Below, one piece after another: positions 7,932 to 18,292 of a DNA stretch of 64,000 nucleotides (the first letter of the stretch is position 1; the number at the start of each line of letters is the position of its first letter). The translations under genes and the position numbers were made by a program. A model generated the notes under the pieces. It worked only from the letters and a program-made list of their open reading frames with translations, did not search any database and had not been told where the DNA came from. The stretch is taken from positions 4,450,001 to 4,514,000 of the forward strand of contig NZ_CP075566.1 of assembly GCF_018502625.1 (NCBI RefSeq), written 5' to 3'. The stretch is from Pseudomonas hormoni (GTDB lineage Bacteria; Pseudomonadota; Gammaproteobacteria; Pseudomonadales; Pseudomonadaceae).

Positions 7932-10037
7932 TCAAGCCGCCGCCACGGTCACGGGCACACCGTTCAACGCCGCATTCCCCGACAACTCGTCGAGCTGACA
8001 CTCGTCGGTCAGGTCATTGGCGCTGGAACCCGGCTGGCCGCTGGCAATCGTCATCTGCACGCCGGGCCGCGCATGACCCCAACCGTGCGGCAGGCTGACC
8101 ACACCTTTCATCATATCCAGGCTCGCGACCACTTCAACTTCGATCACGCCGACCCGTGAACTAACCCGTACTCGCTGACCGTCGCCAAGCCCTCGACTGG
8201 CCAGGTCGTCGGGATGCATCAACAGTTGATGGCGCGGTTTGCCCTTCACCAGACGATGGTAATTGTGCATCCACGAGTTATTGCTGCGTACGTGACGACG
8301 GCCGATCATCAGCAGCTCGTCGGCAGCTGGCGCTTGCAACGAAGCGAACCGCGTCAGGTCAGCGAGAATCGCAGCGGGCGCCGCCTGAACGCGTTGGTTA
8401 GCGGTTTTAAGGCGCGGAGCAAGGTTGGATTTCAGCGCACCCAGATCAACACCATGCGGATGATCGAACAACGTCGCCAGCGAGAGCTGGTGTTCCGAGG
8501 CATCGCCATACAAGCCCATCCGCAAACCACGATCGATCATCTGTGCGGGGGGAATCGTCGGTTTCAGTTCCTTGCCGGTCTTCGCGGCAAAGGCCTTGGC
8601 CAGCCCGACGAAAATTTCCCAGTCGTGCAGTGCGCCTTCCGGTTTGGCCAGAATCGCGCGGTTGAACCGGCTGACGTTACGCACCGCGAACATGTTGAAG
8701 GTGGTGTCGTAATGATCGTTTTCCAATGCCGAGGTAGACGGCAGGATCAGATCGGCATAGCGCGTTGTTTCGTTGATGTACAGGTCGACACTGACCATGA
8801 ACTCCAACCCGTCCAGCGCCTGTTCAAGCTGTCGGCCATTGGGCGTCGACAGCACCGGATTACCGGCCACGGTGATCAGCGCACGGACCTGCCCTTCCCC
8901 TTCGGTGAGCATCTCCTCGGCCAGCGCCGACACCGGCAGCTCGCCGCCGTATTCCGGACGCCCGGACACGCGGCTCTGCCACAGGTTGAAATGCCCGCCC
9001 GAGGTGGACGCCACCAGGTCCACCGCCGGCTCGGTGCACAACGCGCCGCCCACTCGATCGAGGTTGCCGGTGACCAGATTGATCAGTTGCACCACCCAAT
9101 GGCACAACGTCCCGAACGCCTGGGTCGAGACACCCATGCGGCCGTAGCAGACCGCTGTCGGCGCCGCCGCGAAGTCCCGCGCCAGTTGGCGAATCTGCTC
9201 GGCTGGCACAGCACACAGCGGGCTCATGGCCTCGGCAGTGAAACCCGCGACGGCTTCGCGCACCTCATCCAGACCGTCCACCGGCAAATGGCTGTCGCGG
9301 GTCAGGTCTTCTGCGAACAAGGTGTTGAGCAGCCCGAACAACAGCGCCGCATCGCCTCCGGGACGCACAAACAGATGCTGGTCGGCCATTGCCGCCGTCT
9401 CGCTGCGTCGCGGATCGACCACCACCACTTTGCCGCCCCGGGCCTGAATCGCCTTCAGGCGCTTTTCCACATCCGGCACGGTCATGATGCTGCCGTTGGA
9501 GGCCAGCGGGTTACCGCCGAGGATCAACATGAAATCGGTGTGATCGATGTCCGGGATCGGCAACAGCAAACCGTGGCCGTACATCAAATGACTGGTCAGG
9601 TGATGCGGTAACTGATCGACCGACGTCGCGGAAAAACGGTTGCGGGTTTTCAACAGGCCGAGAAAGTAATTGCTGTGAGTCATCAGCCCGTAGTTGTGCA
9701 CGCTGGGGTTGCCTTGATACACCGCCACCGCGTTCTGCCCGTGCCGCGCCTGAATATCGGCCAGGCGTTCGGCAACCAGGTTGAAGGCATCATCCCATTC
9801 GATAGGCTGCCATTCGCTACCGACCCGAAGCATCGGCTGACGCAGACGGTCCGGATCGTTTTGAATATCTTGAAGGGCGACAGCCTTGGGGCAGATGTGC
9901 CCGCGACTGAACGTATCCTGGGCGTCGCCCTTGATCGAGGTGATCTGCACATTGCCATCGGCCTCGGTGGTCTCGATGGTCAGGCCGCAGATGGCTTCAC
10001 ACAGGTGGCAGGCACGGTGATGGAGAGTCTTGGTCAT
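7932..10037 (-). CDS. Molybdopterin-dependent oxidoreductase, formate-dehydrogenase-like
   Basis: Large (701 residues) bis-MGD enzyme of the DMSO-reductase superfamily. The N-terminal [4Fe-4S] site is complete: C10, C13 and C17 in HRACHLCEAICGL and C49 in GHICPKA. The MopB core follows (NPSVHNYGLMTHSNY, LGGNPLASNGS, VVVDPRRSETA). A C-terminal molybdopterin dinucleotide-binding domain starts about residue 590 (MHPDDLASRGLGDGQRVRV). I see neither a Tat signal nor a Sec/Cys metal ligand at the usual FdhF position, so the substrate cannot be named and the protein is probably cytosolic. No partner subunit is adjacent. Confidence 0.85.
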   Translation of the reverse strand: MTKTLHHRACHLCEAICGLTIETTEADGNVQITSIKGDAQDTFSRGHICPKAVALQDIQNDPDRLRQPMLRVGSEWQPIEWDDAFNLVAERLADIQARHGQNAVAVYQGNPSVHNYGLMTHSNYFLGLLKTRNRFSATSVDQLPHHLTSHLMYGHGLLLPIPDIDHTDFMLILGGNPLASNGSIMTVPDVEKRLKAIQARGGKVVVVDPRRSETAAMADQHLFVRPGGDAALLFGLLNTLFAEDLTRDSHLPVDGLDEVREAVAGFTAEAMSPLCAVPAEQIRQLARDFAAAPTAVCYGRMGVSTQAFGTLCHWVVQLINLVTGNLDRVGGALCTEPAVDLVASTSGGHFNLWQSRVSGRPEYGGELPVSALAEEMLTEGEGQVRALITVAGNPVLSTPNGRQLEQALDGLEFMVSVDLYINETTRYADLILPSTSALENDHYDTTFNMFAVRNVSRFNRAILAKPEGALHDWEIFVGLAKAFAAKTGKELKPTIPPAQMIDRGLRMGLYGDASEHQLSLATLFDHPHGVDLGALKSNLAPRLKTANQRVQAAPAAILADLTRFASLQAPAADELLMIGRRHVRSNNSWMHNYHRLVKGKPRHQLLMHPDDLASRGLGDGQRVRVSSRVGVIEVEVVASLDMMKGVVSLPHGWGHARPGVQMTIASGQPGSSANDLTDECQLDELSGNAALNGVPVTVAAA

Positions 10038-10171
10038 GGCCAGTCTCTGTTTTGTTCTTGGCGGGCAATATCGGCCGCGGGATCAAAACTATGGCCTGCG
10101 CTCCGCCGCTACGCCAGCGACGTTCGTCTTGTGAATCGGCGACCATCAGGCCAGCCGATGGCCGACAGGGA

Positions 10172-10462
10172 TCAGTTCGACGGCAGCCTCGGCGGCGCCT
10201 GCAACTGGATCTCCTGAATGGTTTCGATCTGCTCGTGGGCGACATGCACCCCGGTAAGTTCGCCGATCAGTCGCCAGTGCTCGTCAAGACCTGCGCTGAT
10301 GGTGGCCATGCGATCGATCATCCGCCGGCCAGCGGCCTTGGTCACCTCGTCGTTGCTTCGCAAAAGCTCGAAGGACATCGAGGTCATGGAAGCCGTGAGA
10401 TGCGTCAGTGAGCGGGCCGTGAGGCCGAGCAGTTCCATGAGTTGCTGTTCTTTCGATTCCAT
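10172..10462 (-). CDS. Hypothetical helical protein
   Basis: About 96 residues with no recognised family. It looks wholly alpha-helical and soluble (KEQQLMELLGLTARSLTHLT, SNDEVTKAAGRRMIDRMAT). It has no membrane segment and ends in a proline-rich tail. I chose the ATG at 10462 because AGGAAG sits eight bases upstream; an in-frame ATG at 10483 would add seven residues. It lies between the molybdopterin enzyme and argF, reading away from argF. Confidence 0.6.
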   Translation of the reverse strand: MESKEQQLMELLGLTARSLTHLTASMTSMSFELLRSNDEVTKAAGRRMIDRMATISAGLDEHWRLIGELTGVHVAHEQIETIQEIQLQAPPRLPSN

Positions 10463-10862
10463 TCCAAAGGCTTCCTGCGTCATTCGTGACTTAGTTATAA
10501 CCCAGCACATTGCATTAGCAAGTGTTTCAGACGAGGCACATTGCCATCGACGGCCTCGAACAAGGGGTCAGAAACCGACCGCCACAGCGCCATCCCCGCC
10601 CCGCTTGATTGCAAAGCCCCGCGAGCCCAGTGTACAAATGACGGGCTGCTGTCAGGAAACCGGCTTCAAACGCGCTACTGCAATCACCCCGTAGCCCTTC
10701 TGAAATCCCCTAAACTCCGTAGCCTATTGGAAAAACGCGACATTTAATGTCAAGATCGCGCCTTCCCTATTTCGTCGCCCCGTGCGGCTTACGCCGCAGG
10801 TCTCGCCCGTTTCAATTAAACAAGGCTTTGAGTATCTGCGGTCTGTTGCAAAAAGGTAGTCA
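10463..10862. other. argF upstream region
   Basis: This 400-base gap contains no convincing gene. It must hold the argF promoter. Around 10729–10760 the reverse complement reads TGACATTAAATGTCGCG, a weak resemblance to the TGTCGC half-sites of Pseudomonas ArgR. I cannot confirm it without a weight matrix. Confidence 0.4.
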
Positions 10863-10865
10863 ATG

Positions 10866-11786
10866 ATGAGCGCAAGGCACTTTCTCTCCCTGATGGATTG
10901 CACGCCCGAAGAGCTGGTCAGCGTGATCCGTCGAGGCGTTGAGCTCAAAGACCTGCGTAACCGCGGCGTACTGTTCGAGCCTCTGAAAAACCGCGTGCTC
11001 GGGATGATTTTCGAGAAGTCCTCGACCCGCACCCGTATCTCGTTCGAGGCCGGCATGATCCAGCTCGGCGGCCAGGCCATCTTCCTGTCGCCGCGCGACA
11101 CCCAACTGGGCCGCGGCGAACCGATCGGCGACGCCGCCATTGTCATGTCGAGCATGCTCGATGCAGTGATGATCCGTACGTTTTCCCACAGCACACTGAC
11201 CGAATTCGCCGCAAATTCGCGCGTCCCGCTGATCAACGGCCTGTCCGACGATTTGCACCCGTGCCAGTTGCTGGCCGACATGCAAACCTTCCTCGAACAC
11301 CGCGGCTCGATCCAGGGAAAAACCGTGGCCTGGATCGGCGATGGCAACAACATGTGCAACAGCTATATAGAAGCGGCGATCCAGTTCGACTTCCAACTGC
11401 GCATCGCGTGCCCTGAAGGCTATGAACCCAACCCCGAATTCGTGGCCAGGGCCGGAGATCGGGTGACCATCGTTCGCGACCCGAAGGATGCCGTGCGTGG
11501 CGCGCATCTGGTGAGCACCGACGTCTGGACCTCCATGGGCCAGGAAGAAGAAACCGCCAAGCGCCTGAAGCTGTTCTCGCCGTTCCAGGTCAATCGCGCG
11601 CTGCTGGATCTGGCCGCCGAGGACGTGCTGTTCATGCATTGCCTGCCCGCCCACCGTGGCGAAGAGATCAGCCTCGATCTGCTCGATGACCCGCGCTCCG
11701 TCGCCTGGGATCAAGCGGAAAACCGCCTCCACGCACAAAAGGCCCTGCTCGAGTTTCTCGTCGAGCCGGCGTATCACCACGCATGA
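10866..11786 (+). CDS. argF: Anabolic ornithine carbamoyltransferase
   Basis: Makes citrulline from ornithine and carbamoyl phosphate in arginine synthesis, the step before argG. The 306-residue protein has the carbamoyl-phosphate loop [12 protein letters not shown], the HPCQLLAD ornithine/carbamoyl-P motif, the DVWTSMGQE segment and the [10 protein letters not shown] catalytic-Cys loop. All are intact. Two adjacent ATGs exist (10863 and 10866). I prefer the second because it gives the usual MSARHFLSL start and better spacing from AAAAAGG. Its stop overlaps the next gene by four bases. Confidence 0.95.
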   Translation: MSARHFLSLMDCTPEELVSVIRRGVELKDLRNRGVLFEPLKNRVLGMIFEKSSTRTRISFEAGMIQLGGQAIFLSPRDTQLGRGEPIGDAAIVMSSMLDAVMIRTFSHSTLTEFAANSRVPLINGLSDDLHPCQLLADMQTFLEHRGSIQGKTVAWIGDGNNMCNSYIEAAIQFDFQLRIACPEGYEPNPEFVARAGDRVTIVRDPKDAVRGAHLVSTDVWTSMGQEEETAKRLKLFSPFQVNRALLDLAAEDVLFMHCLPAHRGEEISLDLLDDPRSVAWDQAENRLHAQKALLEFLVEPAYHHA

Positions 11787-12892
11787 GCCAGCCACTACTG
11801 CTAAACCTGCGCAACCTCGCCTGCGGTTATCAGGACCAGCGCGTTGTGCAGAACTTGAACCTGCATTTGAATGCCGGCGACATCGGTTGCCTGCTTGGCT
11901 CTTCAGGCTGCGGCAAAACCACGACCCTGAGGGCAATTGCCGGTTTTGAACCGGTACACGAAGGTGAAATCACCCTCGCGGGCGAGACCATCTCCAGCGC
12001 CGGGTTCACCCTCGCCACGGAGAAACGCCGTATCGGCATGGTGTTCCAGGATTACGCCCTGTTTCCGCATTTGAGCGTGGCCGAGAACATCGCGTTCGGG
12101 ATTCGCAAGCACCCGCAAAAGGATCGCGTCACCGAAGAGCTTCTGGAACTGGTCAATCTGAAAAACCTCGGCAAACGTTTCCCGCACGAGCTTTCCGGTG
12201 GTCAGCAACAGCGTGTCGCATTGGCCCGCGCCCTGGCGCCAGAACCACAATTGCTGCTGCTGGATGAACCGTTTTCCAACCTCGACGGCGAACTGCGGCG
12301 CAAGCTCAGCCACGAAGTGCGCGACATCCTCAAGGCTCGTGGCACCAGTGCGATTCTGGTGACCCACGACCAGGAAGAAGCCTTCGCGGTCAGCGATCAT
12401 GTGGGGGTTTTCAAGGAGGGTCGCCTGGAACAGTGGGACACGCCCTACAACCTCTATCACGAACCGCTGACGCCGTATGTGGCCAGTTTCATTGGTCAGG
12501 GCTACTTCATTCGCGGTCAGTTGAGCAGCCCGGAATCGGTGCAGACCGAGCTGGGTCAATTGCGTGGTAATCGTGCCTACACCTGGCCGGTTGGCGGTGC
12601 GGTGGATGTGCTGCTGCGCCCGGACGATATCGTTTATGCACCGGAAAGCGATTTGAAGGCGCGGATTGTCGGCAAGTCGTTTCAGGGTGCGTCGACGTTG
12701 TATCGGTTGCAGTTGCCCACCGGGGCGCAGTTGGAATCGATATTCCCGAGCCATGTTGATCAACTGGTGGGAGCAGAGGTTGGCATTCGCGTGGCGGCTG
12801 AACATCTGGTGTTGTTCCAGGCGTCCGGTAGCACGGCGGCGCAGATACCGGCAGTCGAGTCCGGAGTCCGGCGCTACAGCACTGCCAGCTGA
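11783..12892 (+). CDS. Iron(III)/polyamine-type ABC transporter ATPase
   Basis: A 369-residue ATP-binding subunit of an importer. It has Walker [10 protein letters not shown] near residue 40, signature [14 protein letters not shown], and Walker [15 protein letters not shown] with the H-loop [10 protein letters not shown]. From about residue 235 there is a TOBE-like regulatory domain ([12 protein letters not shown]). This layout matches the FbpC/PotA/CysA group, usually importing Fe3+, polyamines or anions. It overlaps argF by ATGA and has no permease or binding-protein gene next to it. It therefore either serves a transporter encoded elsewhere or retains an ancestral position (PA3538 as I recall). 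Substrate is unknown. Confidence 0.88.
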   Translation: MSQPLLLNLRNLACGYQDQRVVQNLNLHLNAGDIGCLLGSSGCGKTTTLRAIAGFEPVHEGEITLAGETISSAGFTLATEKRRIGMVFQDYALFPHLSVAENIAFGIRKHPQKDRVTEELLELVNLKNLGKRFPHELSGGQQQRVALARALAPEPQLLLLDEPFSNLDGELRRKLSHEVRDILKARGTSAILVTHDQEEAFAVSDHVGVFKEGRLEQWDTPYNLYHEPLTPYVASFIGQGYFIRGQLSSPESVQTELGQLRGNRAYTWPVGGAVDVLLRPDDIVYAPESDLKARIVGKSFQGASTLYRLQLPTGAQLESIFPSHVDQLVGAEVGIRVAAEHLVLFQASGSTAAQIPAVESGVRRYSTAS

Positions 12893-12904
12893 TACACCCT
12901 AAAC

Positions 12905-13025
12905 CTGTAGGAGCGAGGCTTGCCCGCGAACTGTAGGAGCAGGGCTTGCCCGCCAAGGCGTAGTGTCAGTCGATATCGTCATTGACTGACACTACGCCTT
13001 CGCGGGCAAGCCTCGCTCCTACAGG
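12905..13025. repeat. REP cluster (TGTAGGAGCG class, three half-sites)
   Basis: CTGTAGGAGCGAGGCTTGCC at 12905 and CTGTAGGAGCAGGGCTTGCC at about 12931 form a direct tandem pair. They are followed by an inverted half-site ending CGCTCCTACAG at 13025. The spacer holds a second dyad, AGTGTCAGT… matching …ACTGACACT. It is a REPIN with one duplicated arm. Confidence 0.85.
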
Positions 13026-13032
13026 AATTGCG

Positions 13033-13815
13033 TTAACCCAACATCAGCGTTCCACTCGCCACCAGCGTCGCATTCCCGCCAATCTTCACCCGGTCCCCTT
13101 CCAATCGGCAGAACAACTCCCCGCCGCGCTTCGAACACTGATACGCCGTCAGACTCGACTTGCCCAAACGTTTCGACCAGTACGGAATCAGGCTGCAATG
13201 GGTCGATCCAGTGACCGGATCTTCGTTGATACCAATCGCCGGCGCAAAGTACCGCGACACAAAATCATGCTTGCTGCCCTTGGCGGTGACGATAGCGCCT
13301 GGCCACGGCAGTTTGGCCAACGCGACCATGTCTGGCTGGCAATCGAGCACGGCCTGCTCCGATTCCAGCACCACGAACAATTCATTTGAACCCAGCACAT
13401 CGACCACTTCGGTACCCAGGGCGCGTTCGACATCCAGTGTCACGCCTACTTCAGACGGTACGATCGCCGGAAAGTCCAGCCATAGCCGCTCACCTTCGCG
13501 ACTCACACTCAACAGGCCGGATTTGCAAATGAAATCCAGTTGCTCGGCGGACTCTTTATAGACCTCAAACAAAACATACGCGCTGGCCAGGGTGGCATGC
13601 CCACACAACGGCACTTCGGTCGTCGGAGTAAACCAGCGAATGTGCCAGCCCTGCCCTTCACGCACCACGAAGGCGGTTTCGGCGAGGTTGTGCTCGGCGG
13701 CGATCTTCTGCATCAGCTCGTCGGCGAGCCAGGCATCGAGCCGATAGACCATCGCCGGGTTACCACTGAACGGCCTATCACCAAACGCATCGACCTGATG
13801 AAACTCAAGCTGCAT
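13033..13815 (-). CDS. PhzF-family epimerase/isomerase
   Basis: A 260-residue protein of the diaminopimelate-epimerase-like PhzF family. Recognisable motifs are FSGNPAMVY near residue 18 (phosphate/substrate loop), the catalytic-Glu region AETAFVV near residue 45, PLCGHATLA near residue 72, and DPVTGSTHCSLIPYW near residue 195. The rest of a phenazine operon is absent, so it is a housekeeping or orphan member, not evidence for phenazine synthesis. It reads in the same direction as the downstream-encoded YbaK gene, 15 bases apart. Confidence 0.9.
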   Translation of the reverse strand: MQLEFHQVDAFGDRPFSGNPAMVYRLDAWLADELMQKIAAEHNLAETAFVVREGQGWHIRWFTPTTEVPLCGHATLASAYVLFEVYKESAEQLDFICKSGLLSVSREGERLWLDFPAIVPSEVGVTLDVERALGTEVVDVLGSNELFVVLESEQAVLDCQPDMVALAKLPWPGAIVTAKGSKHDFVSRYFAPAIGINEDPVTGSTHCSLIPYWSKRLGKSSLTAYQCSKRGGELFCRLEGDRVKIGGNATLVASGTLMLG

Positions 13816-13830
13816 AACCTTCTCCCTGAT

Positions 13831-14301
13831 TCAGGCGCGGCCGATATCGGCGAATTTGGCCTGGGTGTGTTCGGCCAGTACCGCGGGAGCCAGTTCCACT
13901 TCCAGACCGCGCCGACCGGCACTGACAAAAATGCTGGCGAAGGGCTGAGCCGAATTGTCGATAAAAGTGCGCAGGCGCTTTTTCTGACCCAGCGGGCTGA
14001 TACCGCCCAACAGATAACCCGTCGAACGTTGCGCGGCGGCCGGGTCGGCCATTTCGACTTTTTTTACGCCGGCCGCATGCGCCAGGCCCTTCAAGTCCAG
14101 ACTTCCGACGACCGGCACCACAGCCACCAATAACTCCCCTTTCTCGCTGGCCGCCAGCAATGTCTTGAACACCTGCGCCGGGGCCAGCCCCAGTTTTTCC
14201 GCGGCCTCCAGCCCATAGGACGCTGCCTTCGGATCATGTTCGTAACTGTGCACGCGATGTTCGGCACGAACTTTTTTCAACAAATCCAATGCGGGGGTCA
14301 T
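13831..14301 (-). CDS. ybaK: Cys-tRNA(Pro)/Cys-tRNA(Cys) deacylase YbaK
   Basis: Trans-editing enzyme (156 residues) that hydrolyses Cys mischarged on tRNA-Pro. The YbaK/aaRS-associated fold is recognisable from [21 protein letters not shown] near residue 45, and the conserved [15 protein letters not shown] near residue 100, which carries the GGxSP substrate loop. Length matches the family. It precedes the PhzF-like gene in what may be a two-gene unit. Confidence 0.9.
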   Translation of the reverse strand: MTPALDLLKKVRAEHRVHSYEHDPKAASYGLEAAEKLGLAPAQVFKTLLAASEKGELLVAVVPVVGSLDLKGLAHAAGVKKVEMADPAAAQRSTGYLLGGISPLGQKKRLRTFIDNSAQPFASIFVSAGRRGLEVELAPAVLAEHTQAKFADIGRA

Positions 14302-14501
14302 GACAGCTCCAGACTGGGCGGCAGAGAAAAAATACTGCGCTGGATTCTAGGACATTGCTCCATAAAAGGCTCTATCACGGCAGCGTTTCCACAGCTTGGC
14401 GCTGGCTTTTACCGTTCGTCAGAGATCGTCTCGCCCGCCAAACAAAACGATCATTCATGTGACTAATAGTTGCATTGTGACCGACAGTTCACTTTCGACC
14501 T

Positions 14502-14543
14502 TTGACAGCAGTGTTTCTTGTCTATATTTTTTCGAATCTGAAT
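14502..14543 (+). promoter_or_regulatory. Putative glpF promoter with overlapping GlpR box
   Basis: TTGACA at 14502–14507 and TATATT at 14523–14528 (15-base spacer) form a plausible sigma-70 promoter. Immediately downstream TTTTCGAATCTGAAT (14529–14543) resembles the left arm of the stronger GlpR operator before glpD. Binding here would block transcription of glpFK. The rest of the 14302–14670 gap holds nothing else I can name. Confidence 0.5.
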
Positions 14544-14670
14544 ACCGTACAACATGACAACGCAACACCCAGCAGTAAGCCGGGAACAGGATGGGGATCC
14601 TGCCTCGGTGAAAATCGCGCTTTGGCCATGACGAAAAAAGCGCCAGACAACAAAAACAAAGAGGTTTTCA

Positions 14671-15522
14671 ATGACAACTGCTTTACAACAACCGTCGCTC
14701 TCCAGCCAATGCATGGCCGAGTTTCTGGGTACTGCACTGCTGATCTTTTTTGGCACCGGTTGTGTTGCCGCGCTCAAGGTCGCGGGTGCCAGCTTTGGCT
14801 TGTGGGAAATCAGCATCATCTGGGGCGTCGGCGTCAGCATGGCGATCTACTTGACCGCCGGGGTTTCCGGGGCTCACCTCAACCCTGCCGTCAGCATCGC
14901 GCTGAGCATTTTCGCCGACTTCGAAAAACGCAAACTGCCTTTCTACATTCTTGCCCAGGTGGCTGGCGCGTTCTGCGGCGCGTTGTTGGTTTACACGCTG
15001 TACAGCAATCTTTTCTTCGATTACGAACAAACTCACCATATGGTTCGTGGCACTCAAGCCAGCCTCGAACTGGCGTCAGTGTTCTCCACCTTCCCCAACC
15101 CGGCCTTGTCCACCGCCCAGGCCTTCCTGGTTGAAGTGATCATCACCGCCGTCCTGATGGGCGTGATCATGTCCCTGACCGACGACAACAACGGTCTGCC
15201 CAACGGGCCAATGGCGCCACTGCTGATCGGCCTGCTAATTGCGGTGATTGGCAGCTCGATGGGGCCGCTGACCGGTTTTGCGATGAACCCGGCGCGTGAT
15301 TTCGGACCGAAGCTGATGACTTTCTTCGCGGGCTGGGGTGAAATTTCCTTCACCGGCGGGCGTGATATCCCGTACTTCCTGATTCCTGTTTTTGCACCGA
15401 TTGTCGGTGCCTGCCTCGGCGCTGCCGCTTATCGCGGGCTGATTGCCCGTCATCTGCCCAGCGCCACACCTGCTACAAAGGAAGCAACACCGGCCATTGA
15501 CGGCAAACCAAGAACTTCTTGA
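14671..15522 (+). CDS. glpF: Glycerol uptake facilitator (aquaglyceroporin)
   Basis: Inner-membrane MIP-family channel (283 residues, six transmembrane helices) that lets glycerol diffuse in. Both half-helix signatures are present: HLNPAVS near residue 71 and MNPARD near residue 208. The latter is followed by the Arg of the selectivity filter. The ATG at 14671 follows GAGGTTTTCA. It is the first gene of glpFK, 73 bases before glpK, so glycerol is trapped by phosphorylation as it enters. Confidence 0.96.
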   Translation: MTTALQQPSLSSQCMAEFLGTALLIFFGTGCVAALKVAGASFGLWEISIIWGVGVSMAIYLTAGVSGAHLNPAVSIALSIFADFEKRKLPFYILAQVAGAFCGALLVYTLYSNLFFDYEQTHHMVRGTQASLELASVFSTFPNPALSTAQAFLVEVIITAVLMGVIMSLTDDNNGLPNGPMAPLLIGLLIAVIGSSMGPLTGFAMNPARDFGPKLMTFFAGWGEISFTGGRDIPYFLIPVFAPIVGACLGAAAYRGLIARHLPSATPATKEATPAIDGKPRTS

Positions 15523-15562
15523 TACCGTAGGCGCGTGATCCCGCCCCGTGGTCCGCGCCTGA

Positions 15563-17101
<1,539 letters not shown>

Positions 17102-17196
17102 GCCAACGTAAGTACTCGTATCTGTATGTAACTGGTAGGGAGCAGATTCCTGCGGCATCATGGGCAAATTTTGCACGGCAGCCCAAAGGAAGCCCC

Positions 17197-17952
17197 ATGA
17201 ATCTGCCTCCCCGTCAGCAGCAAATCCTCGAACTGGTCCGCGAACGCGGCTATGTCAGCATCGAGGAAATGGCCACGCTGTTCGTCGTTACACCGCAGAC
17301 CATCCGCCGCGACATCAATCAGCTCGCGGAAGCCAATTTGTTGCGTCGCTATCATGGCGGCGCGGCCTACGATTCCAGTGTCGAAAACACCGCCTATGCC
17401 ATGCGCGCCGACCAGATGCGCGATGAAAAGCAGCGTATCGGCGAAGCCATTGCTGCACAGATCCCCGATCACGCCTCGCTGTTCATCAACATCGGTACGA
17501 CCACCGAATCGATTGCCCGGGCGTTGCTCAACCACAACCACCTGAAGATCATCACCAACAACCTGCACGTGGCTTCGATGCTCAGCGCCAAGGACGACTT
17601 CGACGTTCTGCTGACTGGCGGCAATGTGCGGCGTGATGGCGGTGTGGTCGGTCAGGCGAGTGTCGACTTCATTAATCAGTTCAAGGTCGATTTTGCGTTG
17701 GTCGGCATCAGCGGTATCGATGAAGACGGCAGCCTGCTGGACTTCGATTATCAGGAAGTGCGGGTGTCGCAAGCGATCATCGCCAACGCGCGGCAGGTGA
17801 TTCTGGCGGCGGACTCCAGCAAATTCGGGCGCAACGCCATGATTCGCCTGGGGCCGATCAGTCTGATCGATTGCCTGGTGACTGATCAGCAGCCGGTGCC
17901 GGCGCTGGCGCAGTTGTTGAGTCAGCACAAGATTCGACTCGAAGTGGTTTAA
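17197..17952 (+). CDS. glpR: Glycerol-3-phosphate regulon repressor
   Basis: DeoR-family repressor (251 residues). It has an N-terminal winged helix-turn-helix ([21 protein letters not shown], residues about 20–40) and a C-terminal sugar-phosphate sensor domain with the family motifs INIGTTTE and [15 protein letters not shown]. Its place between glpK and glpD, and the TTCG-type operators before glpD and glpF, support the GlpR assignment. The 95-base gap after glpK leaves room for either read-through or its own promoter. Confidence 0.94.
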   Translation: MNLPPRQQQILELVRERGYVSIEEMATLFVVTPQTIRRDINQLAEANLLRRYHGGAAYDSSVENTAYAMRADQMRDEKQRIGEAIAAQIPDHASLFINIGTTTESIARALLNHNHLKIITNNLHVASMLSAKDDFDVLLTGGNVRRDGGVVGQASVDFINQFKVDFALVGISGIDEDGSLLDFDYQEVRVSQAIIANARQVILAADSSKFGRNAMIRLGPISLIDCLVTDQQPVPALAQLLSQHKIRLEVV

Positions 17953-17977
17953 CTCCCCTCAAAAAATCAAGCTCCCT

Positions 17978-18119
17978 TGTGGCGAGGGAGCTTGCTCCCG
18001 CCGGCCGATCCGCGCCCGGGCGCAGCAGACGCAGACTAACAATGTGTTCTTACTGAAAAACCGCGCCCTCCGTTTTAGGGCTGCTTCGCAGCCCAGCGGG
18101 AGCAAGCTCCCTCGCCACA
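17978..18119. repeat. REPIN (TGTGGCGAGGG class)
   Basis: TGTGGCGAGGGAGCTTGCTC on the left and its inverted copy ending CTCCCTCGCCACA on the right. A spacer of about 90 bases contains the minor hairpin GGGCTGCTTCGCAGCCC. It lies 18 bases upstream of a GlpR-like site. Confidence 0.92.
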
Positions 18120-18136
18120 AAAGCCTTCGCCAGCAT

Positions 18137-18152
18137 CATTAATGTTCGTAAA
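18137..18152. promoter_or_regulatory. Upstream GlpR-like operator of glpD
   Basis: CATTAATGTTCGTAAA shares 13 contiguous bases (CATTAATGTTCG plus A-rich flank) with the principal glpD operator about 100 bases downstream. A second site at this distance suggests repression by looping or cooperative binding. Confidence 0.5.
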
Positions 18153-18225
18153 TTTTCCTTTACCCGCCCTTCGATCAGTATTTTCAATCGAAGTTGACTG
18201 GCTGTGCGCGGCTTTATGGGCTACC

Positions 18226-18255
18226 ATTTTCGCAAATGAACATTAATGTTCGAAA
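18226..18255. promoter_or_regulatory. Principal GlpR-like operator of glpD
   Basis: The core GAACATTAATGTTC at 18238–18251 is a perfect 14-base palindrome. It is flanked by TTTTCG on the left and CGAAA on the right. It lies 40 bases before the glpD start, overlapping the likely transcription start, with TTGACT at 18194–18199 as a possible -35. Such TTCG-containing dyads are the known GlpR targets. Confidence 0.7.
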
Positions 18256-18292
18256 TCAAATACAGAAAATCAAAAGAGCCCGAGGCCAGCCG

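Noticed and set aside
13033..13815. Phenazine biosynthesis gene
   Set aside because: PhzF-family proteins are widespread outside phenazine clusters and no other phz gene is present.
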